A stretch of 64,000 nt of DNA from JBCCCJ01 sp039029315 (GCA_039029315.1 JBCCGK010000037.1:1-64000); one strand, 5' to 3'; positions 44,709 to 53,031 are shown, numbered from the stretch's first letter. Translations and numbers: made by a program. The notes: generated from the letters alone by a model not told the origin.

Positions 44709-45548
44709 ATGCCTCTCACCTGGACCACAGTCAAAGAATATCAAGACATCACCTATAAAAAACTCAATGGCGTCGCACGCATAGCTTTCAACCGTCCGGA
44801 TGTCCGCAATGCTTTCCGGCCACAGACTGTATCGGAATTACTGGAAACCTTTCATGATGCACATGAAGATCCAAGCATCGGGGTGGTCTTGCTGTCCGCA
44901 GAAGGGCCTTCCAGCAAGGATGGGGTATATTCTTTCTGTTCGGGTGGAGATCAGAGGGTACGAGACAAGCGTGGCTATAAAGGGCCAGACGGGGTGGCCA
45001 GATTGAATATCCTCGAAGTCCAGCGTCTGATCCGCTTCATGAACAAGGCTGTGATTGCTGTGGTTCCCGGTTGGGCTGTCGGTGGCGGACATAGCTTGCA
45101 TGTGGTTTGCGACATGACCCTGGCCAGCAAAGAACATGCAATTTTTAAACAGACTGATGCGGATGTTGCCAGTTTTGATGCAGGATATGGATCGGCTTAT
45201 CTCGCTCGTCAGGTTGGACAAAAACGTGCAAGAGAGATTTTCTTTCTTGGCCGCAATTATTCTGCTCAGGAAGCCTACGAGATGGGCATGGTCAATGCAG
45301 TGATCCCTCATGCAGAACTGGAAGACACTGCCTATCAATGGGCACAAGAGATTCTTCAAAAAAGTCCGACAGCTATCAAGATGTTGAAATTTGCTTTCAA
45401 TATGATTGATGATGGCTTGGTGGGGCAGCAGATTTTTGCTGGCGAAACCACGCGTCTGGCCTATATGACAGACGAAGCCCAGGAAGGAAGAGATTCGTTT
45501 CTGGAGAAGCGCAAAGCAGACTTTGACCAATTCCCTAAATTCCCATAA
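44709..45548 (+). CDS. menB: 1,4-dihydroxy-2-naphthoyl-CoA synthase
   Basis: A 279-residue crotonase-fold enzyme of menaquinone synthesis that cyclises o-succinylbenzoyl-CoA. The MenB-specific stretch YSFCSGGDQRVRDKRGY (~residues 76-92), followed by GWAVGGGHSLHVVCDMTLAS and DAGYGSAYLARQVGQKRARE, matches MenB rather than generic enoyl-CoA hydratases. The rest of the men pathway is not in the window. Its presence near a plasmid-type origin suggests that this replicon carries core metabolism or that the plasmid is integrated. Confidence 0.93.
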   Translation: MPLTWTTVKEYQDITYKKLNGVARIAFNRPDVRNAFRPQTVSELLETFHDAHEDPSIGVVLLSAEGPSSKDGVYSFCSGGDQRVRDKRGYKGPDGVARLNILEVQRLIRFMNKAVIAVVPGWAVGGGHSLHVVCDMTLASKEHAIFKQTDADVASFDAGYGSAYLARQVGQKRAREIFFLGRNYSAQEAYEMGMVNAVIPHAELEDTAYQWAQEILQKSPTAIKMLKFAFNMIDDGLVGQQIFAGETTRLAYMTDEAQEGRDSFLEKRKADFDQFPKFP

Positions 45549-45562
45549 TTTATTTTTTCCCT

Positions 45563-45982
45563 ATGCTTCTTGAAATTCTGATTGGTATCGGTCTGGCAGC
45601 TATCTGCGTGCTTCTGGTCAAAACCATTTTTAAGGACAAAGAAATCCCCTTCTGGCGCACAGGCCTACTCGCTGCAGCGATTGTCTATGTGGTGTTAGGT
45701 CTCATCGGTCAAGGCTGGGGATTCATTGGCGTGGACCTGATTGGCGTTGTGCTGTATGGAGCACTCGCATGGGCTTCGAGAAAAAATCTAATCTGGCTGC
45801 CGTTGGGCTGGGCACTTCATATTTTGTGGGATGTTTTGGTTCATCCTGCTGGACATCCCGGCTATGTGCCCAATTGGTATCCGGGAGTCTGTCTGGGATT
45901 TGATATTCTGGTTGCAGGCTATCTGGGTTGGCTAATCTTTAAGCTTCAGGAAAACAATCATATAAGCTCCTCCCCTTCTTAG
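45563..45982 (+). CDS. Small four-helix membrane protein (DUF6010-like)
   Basis: A 139-residue protein with four hydrophobic segments (~1-20, ~30-50, ~58-72, ~108-130) and a conserved loop HILWDVLVHPAGHPGYVPNW with several His and Trp residues. It resembles DUF6010-type proteins with no assigned function. It starts 14 bp after menB, so it may be cotranscribed. Confidence 0.7.
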   Translation: MLLEILIGIGLAAICVLLVKTIFKDKEIPFWRTGLLAAAIVYVVLGLIGQGWGFIGVDLIGVVLYGALAWASRKNLIWLPLGWALHILWDVLVHPAGHPGYVPNWYPGVCLGFDILVAGYLGWLIFKLQENNHISSSPS

Positions 45983-46125
45983 GGTATAAGGGGTATAAAA
46001 GATGGGCATTTATTTTTCTCACGTCCAAGCCTAATTCCCCCTATTCCACTATTCCCCTACTCCCCCACCATTTTGCCAGCAATTCTTTTTGGCTTAATGA
46101 CATTTTTTCTCATCTTTGAAAAAGA

Positions 46126-46170
46126 GGCAAAATTATTTCGCCTTTTAGACAGCAAAATTATTTTTATGGC
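46126..46170. promoter_or_regulatory. Partition-type palindromic sites at the parA start
   Basis: GGCAAAATTATTTCGCC (46126-46142) is a near palindrome, and a half-matching copy AGCAAAATTATTTTTATGGC (46151-46170) runs into the parA start codon. A close relative lies just after parA at 46818-46840. Sites flanking parA are typical of autoregulation and centromere function. Confidence 0.5.
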
Positions 46171-46801
46171 AAAAATCCTGACCATTTCCAACCAAAAAGG
46201 CGGCGTAGGCAAATCTACCCTGGCGCTCAACCTCTATTCACACTTCATGAGCAATGATGCCAGTTGTACATTGGTCGATACCGATCCACAGGGAAGTATC
46301 ACCAAACTCATCGATGCCTATTCCAGTGATGAAGCCCGAACCCCCATTCAGTTGTTGCGTGCCAATCAAATGAATGGGCTGGAAAGCATTCTCAATCTCT
46401 CCACCGATGTGGTCATCATTGATACGCCCCCTTATTTGTCTTCAGATCTTCCAGGGATCTATTCAATCTCTGATTTTATTCTGGTGCCTATCCAGCCAAA
46501 TCCTTTTGATGTACTAGCGGTTCAGGACACCATCAGCCTCATTCAGCAGGCCATGGAGCTGCGCCCGGAGGTCAAGGCAGCCATGGTCCTCAACCGGGTA
46601 ATCAACCGCACCTCCTTTACCTCAGAAGTTCGAGAGCTGCTGGAAGGATATGAGATTCCGGTTCTGAATACACAGATCTATACCCGCGTGGCCTATGGTC
46701 GCTCTCTTTTGTATGACAACTCTGTCGAACGACAAGATCCAAAAGCCTCCAACGAAATTGGTGCAGTCGCTGGAGAAATCTTGACACGCATGCTCGTTTA
46801 G
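46166..46801 (+). CDS. parA: ParA family partition ATPase
   Basis: A 211-residue ParA with the deviant Walker A motif KGGVGKST (residues ~10-17), Walker A' LVDTDPQGS and Walker B VVIIDTPP. It is short, without an N-terminal HTH, so it is of the type Ib class that pairs with a small DNA-binding partner. The frame is open from 46073, but the ATG at 46166 places the P-loop at the normal distance. The ribbon-helix-helix protein at 47169 is the probable partner, with palindromic sites on both sides of parA. Confidence 0.9.
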   Translation: MAKILTISNQKGGVGKSTLALNLYSHFMSNDASCTLVDTDPQGSITKLIDAYSSDEARTPIQLLRANQMNGLESILNLSTDVVIIDTPPYLSSDLPGIYSISDFILVPIQPNPFDVLAVQDTISLIQQAMELRPEVKAAMVLNRVINRTSFTSEVRELLEGYEIPVLNTQIYTRVAYGRSLLYDNSVERQDPKASNEIGAVAGEILTRMLV

Positions 46802-46817
46802 CCATCCAAAATACATT

Positions 46818-46840
46818 AAAGGCAAAATATTTTCGCCTTT
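46818..46840. promoter_or_regulatory. Partition site-like quasi-palindrome
   Basis: AAAGGC, the self-complementary core AAAATATTTT, one extra C, then GCCTTT. The inner 17 bp (GGCAAAATATTTTCGCC, 46821-46837) nearly match the site upstream of parA. It lies 17 bp after the parA stop. Confidence 0.5.
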
Positions 46841-46923
46841 AAGCTGGCTAAAATAAGAACAAGTTTATCTTTCCTCTTTTCCCACTTTTGCGGATCTTCC
46901 CCTTGATTCTGACTTTTGATCCT

Positions 46924-47172
46924 ATGGCAACTCTTTCAGAACTCCTTTTTAAGCTCCGATCTATCATCAATCGCCTTACTCAGTATGAAAGAAATAATCG
47001 CCTCTTAAATCAAGTCTATGGGCGCCGTGTCAAATCATCCCCGCATCAGTCATATCTCACTTTTGCCGCATTGCCACCCAAATACTTTTGCCTTTTAAGT
47101 ATATATGCCTTTTTGCTGGTTTTATTTTTGTTGTTTATCTTTACCCACCACCCTCTATCATCCGACTCATGA
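46924..47172 (+). CDS. Possible small membrane protein, doubtful
   Basis: An 82-residue reading frame with a charged N-terminal half (MATLSELLFKLRSIINRL) and a hydrophobic C-terminal helix. It overlaps the partition repeats and the start of the ribbon-helix-helix gene by 4 bp. I recognise no family, and the AT-rich repeats could create the frame by chance. Confidence 0.25.
   Translation: MATLSELLFKLRSIINRLTQYERNNRLLNQVYGRRVKSSPHQSYLTFAALPPKYFCLLSIYAFLLVLFLLFIFTHHPLSSDS
47068..47118. repeat. Cluster of TTTTGCC half sites
   Basis: TTTTGCCGC (47071), CTTTTGCCTTTT (47086-47097) and TGCCTTTTT (47107-47115) repeat the half site of the palindromes around parA. They lie just before the ribbon-helix-helix gene, as for a centromere or operator bound by that protein. 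Confidence 0.4.
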
Positions 47173-47456
47173 ATGAAGATACCAAACGAAAACTCGCTGC
47201 ACTCAAACAAGCCAGTAAACAAACCCCAGGAGAAACCATTTCTCCTATCCAGCAACTCAAGAGTCCGGCCAAAAGAGGACGACCGAGTTCAAAAGATCCT
47301 GACCTCAAATATGTCAAGGTGACTTCCCGCATTCCTGAATCGGTCCTTCGGCAATTGAAAATGGCCCTGTTGACTTCCCATCAAATGTATAAGACACAAG
47401 ATGAATTTATTCGGGCTGCAATTGAAGCTTTTTTGGAAGACACAGCTGATGAATGA
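47169..47456 (+). CDS. Small ribbon-helix-helix-type DNA-binding protein, probable ParB-like partner
   Basis: A 95-residue protein. The basic N-terminus (residues 1-45, with SPAKRGRPSSKD) is followed by YVKVTSRIPESVLRQLKMAL and a helical C-terminus ending QDEFIRAAIEAFLED, the strand-helix-helix pattern of RHH proteins. The frame is open from 47088, but the ATG at 47169 is the natural start. Lying downstream of a type Ib ParA and next to repeated sites, it is the likely centromere-binding partner. Confidence 0.7.
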   Translation: MNEDTKRKLAALKQASKQTPGETISPIQQLKSPAKRGRPSSKDPDLKYVKVTSRIPESVLRQLKMALLTSHQMYKTQDEFIRAAIEAFLEDTADE

Positions 47457-47502
47457 CCCAACGGCAACAAGTTTGGGGTAGGGGTGATTAAAAAGATGAC
47501 AC

Positions 47503-47934
47503 ATGAACATTGATCCCATTTCAAGACTGAATCACTATCTGGAAGATCCTGTCTCACCAACTTGGTCCTCCCAAGGCTTGATCGATCTGTTTGCAGACCT
47601 TGAGGGAGATATGAAGCAAAAGCAACAAATTGTTCTCCGGCTGATTGATGAAAAGTTCTCCCAAAATGACAGTCACATCACAAAGGCTCAATTTCATTTC
47701 CTGAGAGATGTAACCCTTCATACATATTATTCAAAAACAAGGGTGAGATTTTCACCAGAGGAGATGAAGTGGCTACTGCAACGATTTGCTACAAAAGCAA
47801 CTCAGCAAAGAGCCATTCTGATTTATATCCTACTTGATAGCGAAGACCTCTCGGAACAACTAAAGCAGAAAATAAAGACCCTGCTAGCAGGCACATTCGT
47901 TGAATCCTTCATCCAAATGGACGAGAATACATAA
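47503..47934 (+). CDS. Uncharacterised protein next to the origin
   Basis: A 143-residue soluble, mainly helical protein (MNIDPISRLNHYLEDP at the start; IIlocal Leu/Gln-rich helices later, e.g. RAILIYILLDSEDLSEQLKQ). I recognise no domain. It is 46 bp after the ribbon-helix-helix gene on the same strand and directly upstream of the iterons, so a role in plasmid maintenance or copy control is possible by position only. Confidence 0.65.
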   Translation: MNIDPISRLNHYLEDPVSPTWSSQGLIDLFADLEGDMKQKQQIVLRLIDEKFSQNDSHITKAQFHFLRDVTLHTYYSKTRVRFSPEEMKWLLQRFATKATQQRAILIYILLDSEDLSEQLKQKIKTLLAGTFVESFIQMDENT

Positions 47935-48200
47935 GACCTGCGTCTCCTCAAGTCCCAGATCCCCCCAGGTTTCTTTCTTCTTCATCAAAAAATCCACCAC
48001 GCACCTTCCTGTTTTGGTTGTTTTATTCTTTTTGATATTGTTTTAACAGTTTTAGACAAACATAAACAATTGATATTCAGGGATTAATGCCATGTGAAAG
48101 CAACAGATTGCGGGAAAGAAGCAACAAATAGAGGGTCTAAAAGCAACAAATTGGGGGAATAAAGCAACGAATGGAGGACTCAATGGCAACAGATAGAGGG

Positions 48201-48209
48201 TTATCCACA
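48201..48209 (+). promoter_or_regulatory. DnaA box
   Basis: TTATCCACA, a perfect consensus DnaA box, overlapping the start of a degenerate iteron. Confidence 0.75.
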
Positions 48210-48245
48210 ACACTTGGGGGGTTGAGCAACAAATTGGGGGAGTGC

Positions 48246-48254
48246 TGTGGATAA
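48246..48254 (-). promoter_or_regulatory. DnaA box
   Basis: TGTGGATAA, the exact reverse complement of the box at 48201-48209, 45 bp away, between the two iteron blocks. Confidence 0.75.
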
Positions 48255-48620
48255 TTCGTACCTGCCTGATAATCAGAGTCTCTTGTAGCGTGTTTTTCTC
48301 AAACAAAGAAACTAAAGCAACAGATTGGGGGAAAAACTAGCTTATGCCTCTCATTCCTTCGGCATTATCCAGTTAAAAACAACGGATTGGGGGAAATATT
48401 AAAGCAACACTTTGGGGGTTGGCAACAAATCGGGGGTCCTTTTGGGCCAAACTTCCACCTGAAGCAACAGATTGAGGGTAATTAAAGCAACACTTTGAGG
48501 GTCAATCGCAACGGATTGGGGGAGAAAATGCGGATTTCGCTCTTTCGATGGCAACATGCCTCTTGAATTTGTTGCTTTTTACAGGCATGCTCCCTAATAT
48601 GCTTTGAATTATTGCGCTTA

Positions 48621-49949
48621 ATGGCAAAAAAGAAGCAAACTCCCTCAGATTCTTTGATTGTCAAAGACAACAAGCTGATCAATGCAAGATACAGCCTCAG
48701 CGTTGCAGAGATGCGGTTGTTCTTGATGATGGTGGCCCAGGTGAGAAGAGAAGACAAGGATTTTACGACCTATCGAATCCGGATTTCGGATTTCATGGAC
48801 AAGCTGGAGACCAACTCCAAAAGTGTCTACGATCGGGCCAAAGAAAAATCCAAGCGGCTGATGGAAAAAGTATTGGAGATTGAGGAGCCGGATGGGAAAC
48901 TGCAGATAGCCCTGCTCAGTAGCGCGAAATACTATTCCGGCAAGGGCTATGTAGACCTTCGATTTGATCCAGCACTCAAACCTTATTTGCTTCAACTCAA
49001 GGAGAAATTTACGTCCTATGACATCAAATATGTCCTGAAGCTTCAGAGTGCACATTCTATTCGCATCTACGAATTGCTCAAACAATATGAGCGAATCGGC
49101 GAGCGAAAGATTGAGGTAGATGAATTGAAGGAGATGCTGGATTTGGTGGGCAAATACAGAAGCTACAACTATTTCAAAAAACGCGTCATCCTTCAGGCTC
49201 AGGAGGAGTTGGCCGAAAAAAGCGACATTCGATTTGAGTTTGAAGAACTCAAGGAAGGCAGAAGGGTTACCAGCATTCGATTCTTCATTTACCAACAACG
49301 GGACAAACAGCGAACAGCCTCTCCGGTAGAAGTGAGAGAAGCAGATGTGTCCACCGAGCTGAAGTCAATGGGATTGTCTCCCAAACAAATTTCCCGCTTT
49401 CTGACGGAACTGCCAGAGGACGAAATTCAAAAAGCGATTGCCTATACAAGGCAGCAATTGGAAGAAGGAAAAATAAAAAGCAGCATCGGAGGATATCTAA
49501 AAACGATCCTGGAATCAGGCGGAGTAGGGGAGAGTAAATTGAAAAAAACTGCAAGAAAAAAGAAGGCAGAAACACAACAGCGCTTGAGCCAGCAACGGGA
49601 AGAAGCAGAACGCATCCGGGAATGGGAAGATCGCTTTGACGAATTGCGACGACAAGAAGTAGAAAGCTTGAGCAAACAAGCCAGCGAACAGGATTGGCAA
49701 CAATTTGCAGATTGGGCGGAAGACAACATCTTTGTCAAAGCAAAGGTATTTGACAAAGGTCACTTGAAACGCAAATCAGAAGATACCCAATTCTGGTTCC
49801 GTAGCTTTTTGTCTGATCGGCTCCCTGCCCGCCATCCTGCATTTATCAAGTGGGTTTATGAAGAGACAGGCTTCCAACTTCGACAGATTGAGGAAAACGG
49901 AAAGGAGCGATATCAAATTGTCGGCAAACAGGGCGCCTTATTTGAGTAA
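48621..49949 (+). CDS. rep: Plasmid replication initiator, Rep_3 superfamily (RepB-like)
   Basis: A 442-residue initiator. The N-terminal ~220 residues are the tandem winged-helix Rep_3 core (LINARYSLSVAEMRLFLMMV, later FTSYDIKYVLKLQSAHSIRI and RIYELLKQYERIGERKIEVD). A C-terminal extension has a very charged coiled-coil-like stretch (~300-365) and an extra ~80-residue tail. It should bind the iterons immediately upstream and open the origin with DnaA. The frame is open from a TTG at 48612; the ATG at 48621 is the better start. Length exceeds the ~300 residues of simple RepA/RepE proteins, as is common in Bacteroidota plasmids. Confidence 0.9.
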   Translation: MAKKKQTPSDSLIVKDNKLINARYSLSVAEMRLFLMMVAQVRREDKDFTTYRIRISDFMDKLETNSKSVYDRAKEKSKRLMEKVLEIEEPDGKLQIALLSSAKYYSGKGYVDLRFDPALKPYLLQLKEKFTSYDIKYVLKLQSAHSIRIYELLKQYERIGERKIEVDELKEMLDLVGKYRSYNYFKKRVILQAQEELAEKSDIRFEFEELKEGRRVTSIRFFIYQQRDKQRTASPVEVREADVSTELKSMGLSPKQISRFLTELPEDEIQKAIAYTRQQLEEGKIKSSIGGYLKTILESGGVGESKLKKTARKKKAETQQRLSQQREEAERIREWEDRFDELRRQEVESLSKQASEQDWQQFADWAEDNIFVKAKVFDKGHLKRKSEDTQFWFRSFLSDRLPARHPAFIKWVYEETGFQLRQIEENGKERYQIVGKQGALFE

Positions 49950-49984
49950 ATAACCGAGCGGAACGCCCTTATTCTGTTTCTTTC

Positions 49985-51409
49985 TCAGACCAGCGGAAAC
50001 AGAGCTGCCAGGATCATCACCACCAGCAATCCGGCAAAGCCCATTACCGTCATCAAGCCAGATACATGTCTGAGGGTTTCGCCTTCAGTCAGCCCACTCA
50101 TCTGACCGACAATCCAGAAACCGCTATCATTCATCCATAAGAAAGGCTTGGACCCACATCCGATGACCAATGCCAGGTAGAGGGGATGAAATCCCAAAAC
50201 GGACGGATCTGCCATGGAGGACAAAATCCCTACTGCAGTAATCATGGCGACAGTGGCTGAGCCTTGTGCTGCCCTAACAAGCGCCGCTACGCCAAAAGCC
50301 AGAGGCAATACTGCCAATTGATAACTGCTGGCAAGATCCTGTATGCGAATGCCGACCCCCGTTTGCTGGAGAATCTGCCCAAAAGCACCCCCGGCGCCCG
50401 TGATGAGAATGATCATCCCCGCTGAACTCAAGGCCGCTCGCAAAATGTCTTTCAAAGCTGTACGATCTTTCATTTGCTGAATGAGGACATAAATGGCAAG
50501 CCCCGCCGAAATCGTCAGTGCGACATTGCTATTCCCCACAAAGCCAAACACGGACAAGAGCAATTGGCTGCTAGCACTCAGGGATTCAGGATTTCCAAGC
50601 GTCGTCGAGAGAATGGTCTGTCCAGCTATCAGAAGAATTGGCAGCAAGATAGGAAGGAGAGCCATCCAGATAGAAGGAAGCGCTTCATCGGGCTTTTGGG
50701 TGGTCTTTTGCAACTCTTCCAGACTCATGCCTTCTGCGTCCCGCAAAGGAACCGGCCATCGTTTGGTAGACCATCGTGCGTAGAGATAGCCTGCTCCAGC
50801 AGAAAACAAGCCTACAAAGATTCCTCCCAGGATCATGGACCCAATATTGACCCCCAATTCTCCCGCAACGAAAAGAGGGCCGGGAGTTGGAGGAACCAGT
50901 GAGTGAGCCATGGCAGCCCCAGCAACAATGGCCAGAATATACAAGAGGTATTTCCCTTGATTTCGCAGACCCATTGATCGCGCTAGCGGGATCATCAAGT
51001 AGAATACCGTATCGAAGAAGACAGGAATTCCCAGTGTGAATCCTCCCAACAACATGGCACCTGGAACTCGTTTTACTCCCATGAGTCGAAGAAGCGAACG
51101 AATAATCCTGTCAGCGGCCCCACTTTTGGCCAGACAAATACCAATGATAGAAGCCATGGCAATCAGAATTCCAATTTTGCCACATGTCACCCCAAAAGCT
51201 GTTCCTATACGTTTGCCCAGAGCCGTAGATAAAAAGCTATCTGCCTGTATACCTTTGTGGGCAGCATAGGCTTCAAGGGCTGAATCAGGCGTTAAGAGGC
51301 CGACAGTCAAGGCACCCAGGATGAGAGCAAGAAAGGCGGGCAGTCGAAGAAACAAAATCCCCCCAATAACAATCAGCATACCGATGAGCAATAGAAGAAA
51401 AGGGTCCAT
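49985..51409 (-). CDS. GntP family gluconate:H+ symporter
   Basis: A 474-residue permease with about 12-14 membrane helices and typical GntP sequence (MDPFLLLLIGMLIVIGGILF at the start; GCGSKPFLWMNDSGFWIVGQ near residue 415). Family members import gluconate and related sugar acids. It diverges from a glucarate dehydratase gene, so glucarate or a similar aldarate is the likely substrate. It is convergent with rep, 35 bp apart, which marks the edge of the replication module. Confidence 0.9.
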   Translation of the reverse strand: MDPFLLLLIGMLIVIGGILFLRLPAFLALILGALTVGLLTPDSALEAYAAHKGIQADSFLSTALGKRIGTAFGVTCGKIGILIAMASIIGICLAKSGAADRIIRSLLRLMGVKRVPGAMLLGGFTLGIPVFFDTVFYLMIPLARSMGLRNQGKYLLYILAIVAGAAMAHSLVPPTPGPLFVAGELGVNIGSMILGGIFVGLFSAGAGYLYARWSTKRWPVPLRDAEGMSLEELQKTTQKPDEALPSIWMALLPILLPILLIAGQTILSTTLGNPESLSASSQLLLSVFGFVGNSNVALTISAGLAIYVLIQQMKDRTALKDILRAALSSAGMIILITGAGGAFGQILQQTGVGIRIQDLASSYQLAVLPLAFGVAALVRAAQGSATVAMITAVGILSSMADPSVLGFHPLYLALVIGCGSKPFLWMNDSGFWIVGQMSGLTEGETLRHVSGLMTVMGFAGLLVVMILAALFPLV

Positions 51410-51497
51410 GGAATTCGTTTTGAGTGGCGAGCAAATTTCAATAATATGCGAATCAGGATTGAAATAAGGTCAAAAAGGTACAAATTGGCTATAAAGG

Positions 51498-51588
51498 AGG
51501 GTATAAGGTATATGGAAATAAGGAGGATATGGCTAGATGTTGAACTGATCCTTTACCACCCAGCCTAATACCCCATACCTTATACCCT
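51498..51588. repeat. Intergenic inverted repeat
   Basis: AGGGTATAAGGTAT (51498-51511) and its exact complement ATACCTTATACCCT (51575-51588) are 63 bp apart, between the divergent GntP and glucarate dehydratase genes. Related sequence (AGGGTATAAGG, then CCTAATTCCCC) occurs at 45981-46040. It could be an operator pair or a dispersed repeat. Confidence 0.5.
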
Positions 51589-51676
51589 GCAAATAAGCTG
51601 TCAGTTAGATGAAAGGATCTCTTTTCAAACCTGATTTGAGTTTAATATAGGCAACCCACTCCGCAACTGACCGGAT

Positions 51677-52984
51677 ATGAACAATCAATCGTTTTCCCAT
51701 ACCATCTCAGACATCAAGGCCACTCCTATCGCTGTCGTGGACCCACCACTCCTGAATGCAGCCGGTCTACATGCTCCCTATGCTCTTCGGATCATTGTTG
51801 AAATCATGACGAAAGGAGGAATTGTAGGCATCAGTGAAATTCCTGGGAATGACAAGATTCTGCAATCGCTCCGGGACATCACTGTCGTATTGATGGGCAA
51901 AGATGTCTGGGATCTTCACTACATTCAGCAGCAATTGGCAGCTACTTTTTCTGCGGACCCCTCAGATGAGCGGGGCGTCGCTCCCTGGGATCAGCGAACC
52001 CTTGTGCATGTATTCAGTGCAGTGGAAGTCGCTTGCCTGGATATTCAAGGCAAACTCATGGACAGACCGGTAGTGGATTTGCTGGGAGGGAAAGCCAGAG
52101 AGCGTGTGCCTTTTGCAGCCTATCTTTTTTACAAATATGAAGGAGCAGGAGGTGAGTGGGGCATGAGAAGCAATCCTGAAGCAACAGGATGGGGGCGAGC
52201 CAGACAAGCAGTAGCAGTAGATCCTGCTGGAATTGTCGCTCAGGCTGAGGCGATGTGCAAAGCATTTGGCTATCAATCCATCAAACTCAAAGGAGGGGCA
52301 TTTCCCCCTGAAGAAGAAGTCGCCGCCATTCTCGCTTTGAGAGAAGCCTTCGGACCAGCGGTACCACTCCGCCTGGACCCCAATGCGATATGGTCTTTGG
52401 AGACCGCAATTCAATGGGGCAAGCAAATGGAAGGCGTATTGGAATATTATGAAGATCCGGTAAGAGGACAGGATCAGATGGCACATCTCCGCAAGGCGGT
52501 CAACATTCCTCTGGCGACCAATATGTGTACCACTTCCTTTTCAGATATTCCCGCTAGCATTCGGCTCCACTCAGAAGACATTATCCTGTCGGACCACCAC
52601 TTTTGGGGAGGGATGCGTGCTTGTCTGGAATTGCATCGCTTGTGTCAGACCTTCGGTCGTGGGTTCTCCATGCACTCCAATAGCCATCTGGGAATCTCTC
52701 TGGCAGCCATGGTTCATGTAGGAGCAGCCGTCCCTGTATTGGATTATGCACTCGATACCCACTATCCCTGGCAGGAAGAGGAAGTGATTGTTGGGGGAAA
52801 AATCCCCATTGAAGATGGCTATGTTGTGGTGCCTCCGGGGCCGGGGCTGGGCGTTGAAATTGACCAAAACGAACTGGCAAGACTTCATCAGCAATATCTG
52901 GATTGCGGTCTTACAGAGCGAAATGATGAAATCGAGATGCAAAAGATTCATCCAGACTGGCAATTTCACCTAACGCGATATTGA
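51677..52984 (+). CDS. Glucarate dehydratase-like enolase superfamily enzyme
   Basis: A 435-residue enolase superfamily protein of the GudD type. Features are the KxK general base region SIKLKGGAFPPEEEVAAI (~200), the metal ligands in RLDPNAIWSLE and YYEDPVRGQ, the Asn ligand in ATNMCTTSFSDIP, and the His-Asp dyad region SDHHFWGG with FSMHSNSHLGISLAAM. GudD removes water from D-glucarate or L-idarate to give 5-keto-4-deoxy-glucarate. The next enzymes of the pathway are not in the window. It diverges from the GntP-type importer. Confidence 0.9.
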   Translation: MNNQSFSHTISDIKATPIAVVDPPLLNAAGLHAPYALRIIVEIMTKGGIVGISEIPGNDKILQSLRDITVVLMGKDVWDLHYIQQQLAATFSADPSDERGVAPWDQRTLVHVFSAVEVACLDIQGKLMDRPVVDLLGGKARERVPFAAYLFYKYEGAGGEWGMRSNPEATGWGRARQAVAVDPAGIVAQAEAMCKAFGYQSIKLKGGAFPPEEEVAAILALREAFGPAVPLRLDPNAIWSLETAIQWGKQMEGVLEYYEDPVRGQDQMAHLRKAVNIPLATNMCTTSFSDIPASIRLHSEDIILSDHHFWGGMRACLELHRLCQTFGRGFSMHSNSHLGISLAAMVHVGAAVPVLDYALDTHYPWQEEEVIVGGKIPIEDGYVVVPPGPGLGVEIDQNELARLHQQYLDCGLTERNDEIEMQKIHPDWQFHLTRY

Positions 52985-53031
52985 AGCTCGGAGGATTTGT
53001 TGGATGCTTTGAGGGCGATTCCTCCGAGCTT
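52984..53031. terminator. Probable bidirectional terminator hairpin
   Basis: AAGCTCGGAGGA (52984-52995) and TCCTCCGAGCTT (53020-53031) form a perfect 12-bp stem with a 24-base loop, between convergent genes. There is no T-run, so function rests on the strong stem and position. Confidence 0.55.

Larger units (their letters stand above)
48100..48522 (+). repeat. Iteron array, consensus GCAACARATTGGGGG
   Basis: Direct copies start at 48100, 48121, 48143, 48164, 48186, 48226, 48318, 48379, 48404, 48422, 48464, 48487 and 48508, plus a degenerate one near 48206. Most spacings are 20-23 bp, two helical turns, so a Rep protein would bind one face of the DNA. Variants are ACA, ACG or ACACTT before the G-run, and GAGGG for GGGGG. 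The array splits into a left block of seven and a right block of seven with a gap around 48241-48317. Confidence 0.85.
47935..48620. other. Origin of replication, iteron type
   Basis: A 686-bp non-coding stretch ahead of rep. It contains an AT-rich segment (~48005-48075), a possible melting region, about 14 iterons (48100-48522), and two perfect, oppositely oriented DnaA boxes (48201-48209 and 48246-48254). This is the standard composition of an iteron-controlled theta origin. Confidence 0.82.

Noticed and set aside
44709..45548. Generic enoyl-CoA hydratase
   Set aside because: The FCSGGDQRVRDKRGY and DAGYGSAYLARQVGQK segments are those of MenB.
48100..48522. Regularly spaced repeats that could look like a CRISPR array
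   Set aside because: The units are 15 bp with only 5-8 bp between many of them, point one way, flank DnaA boxes and precede a Rep gene; they are iterons.
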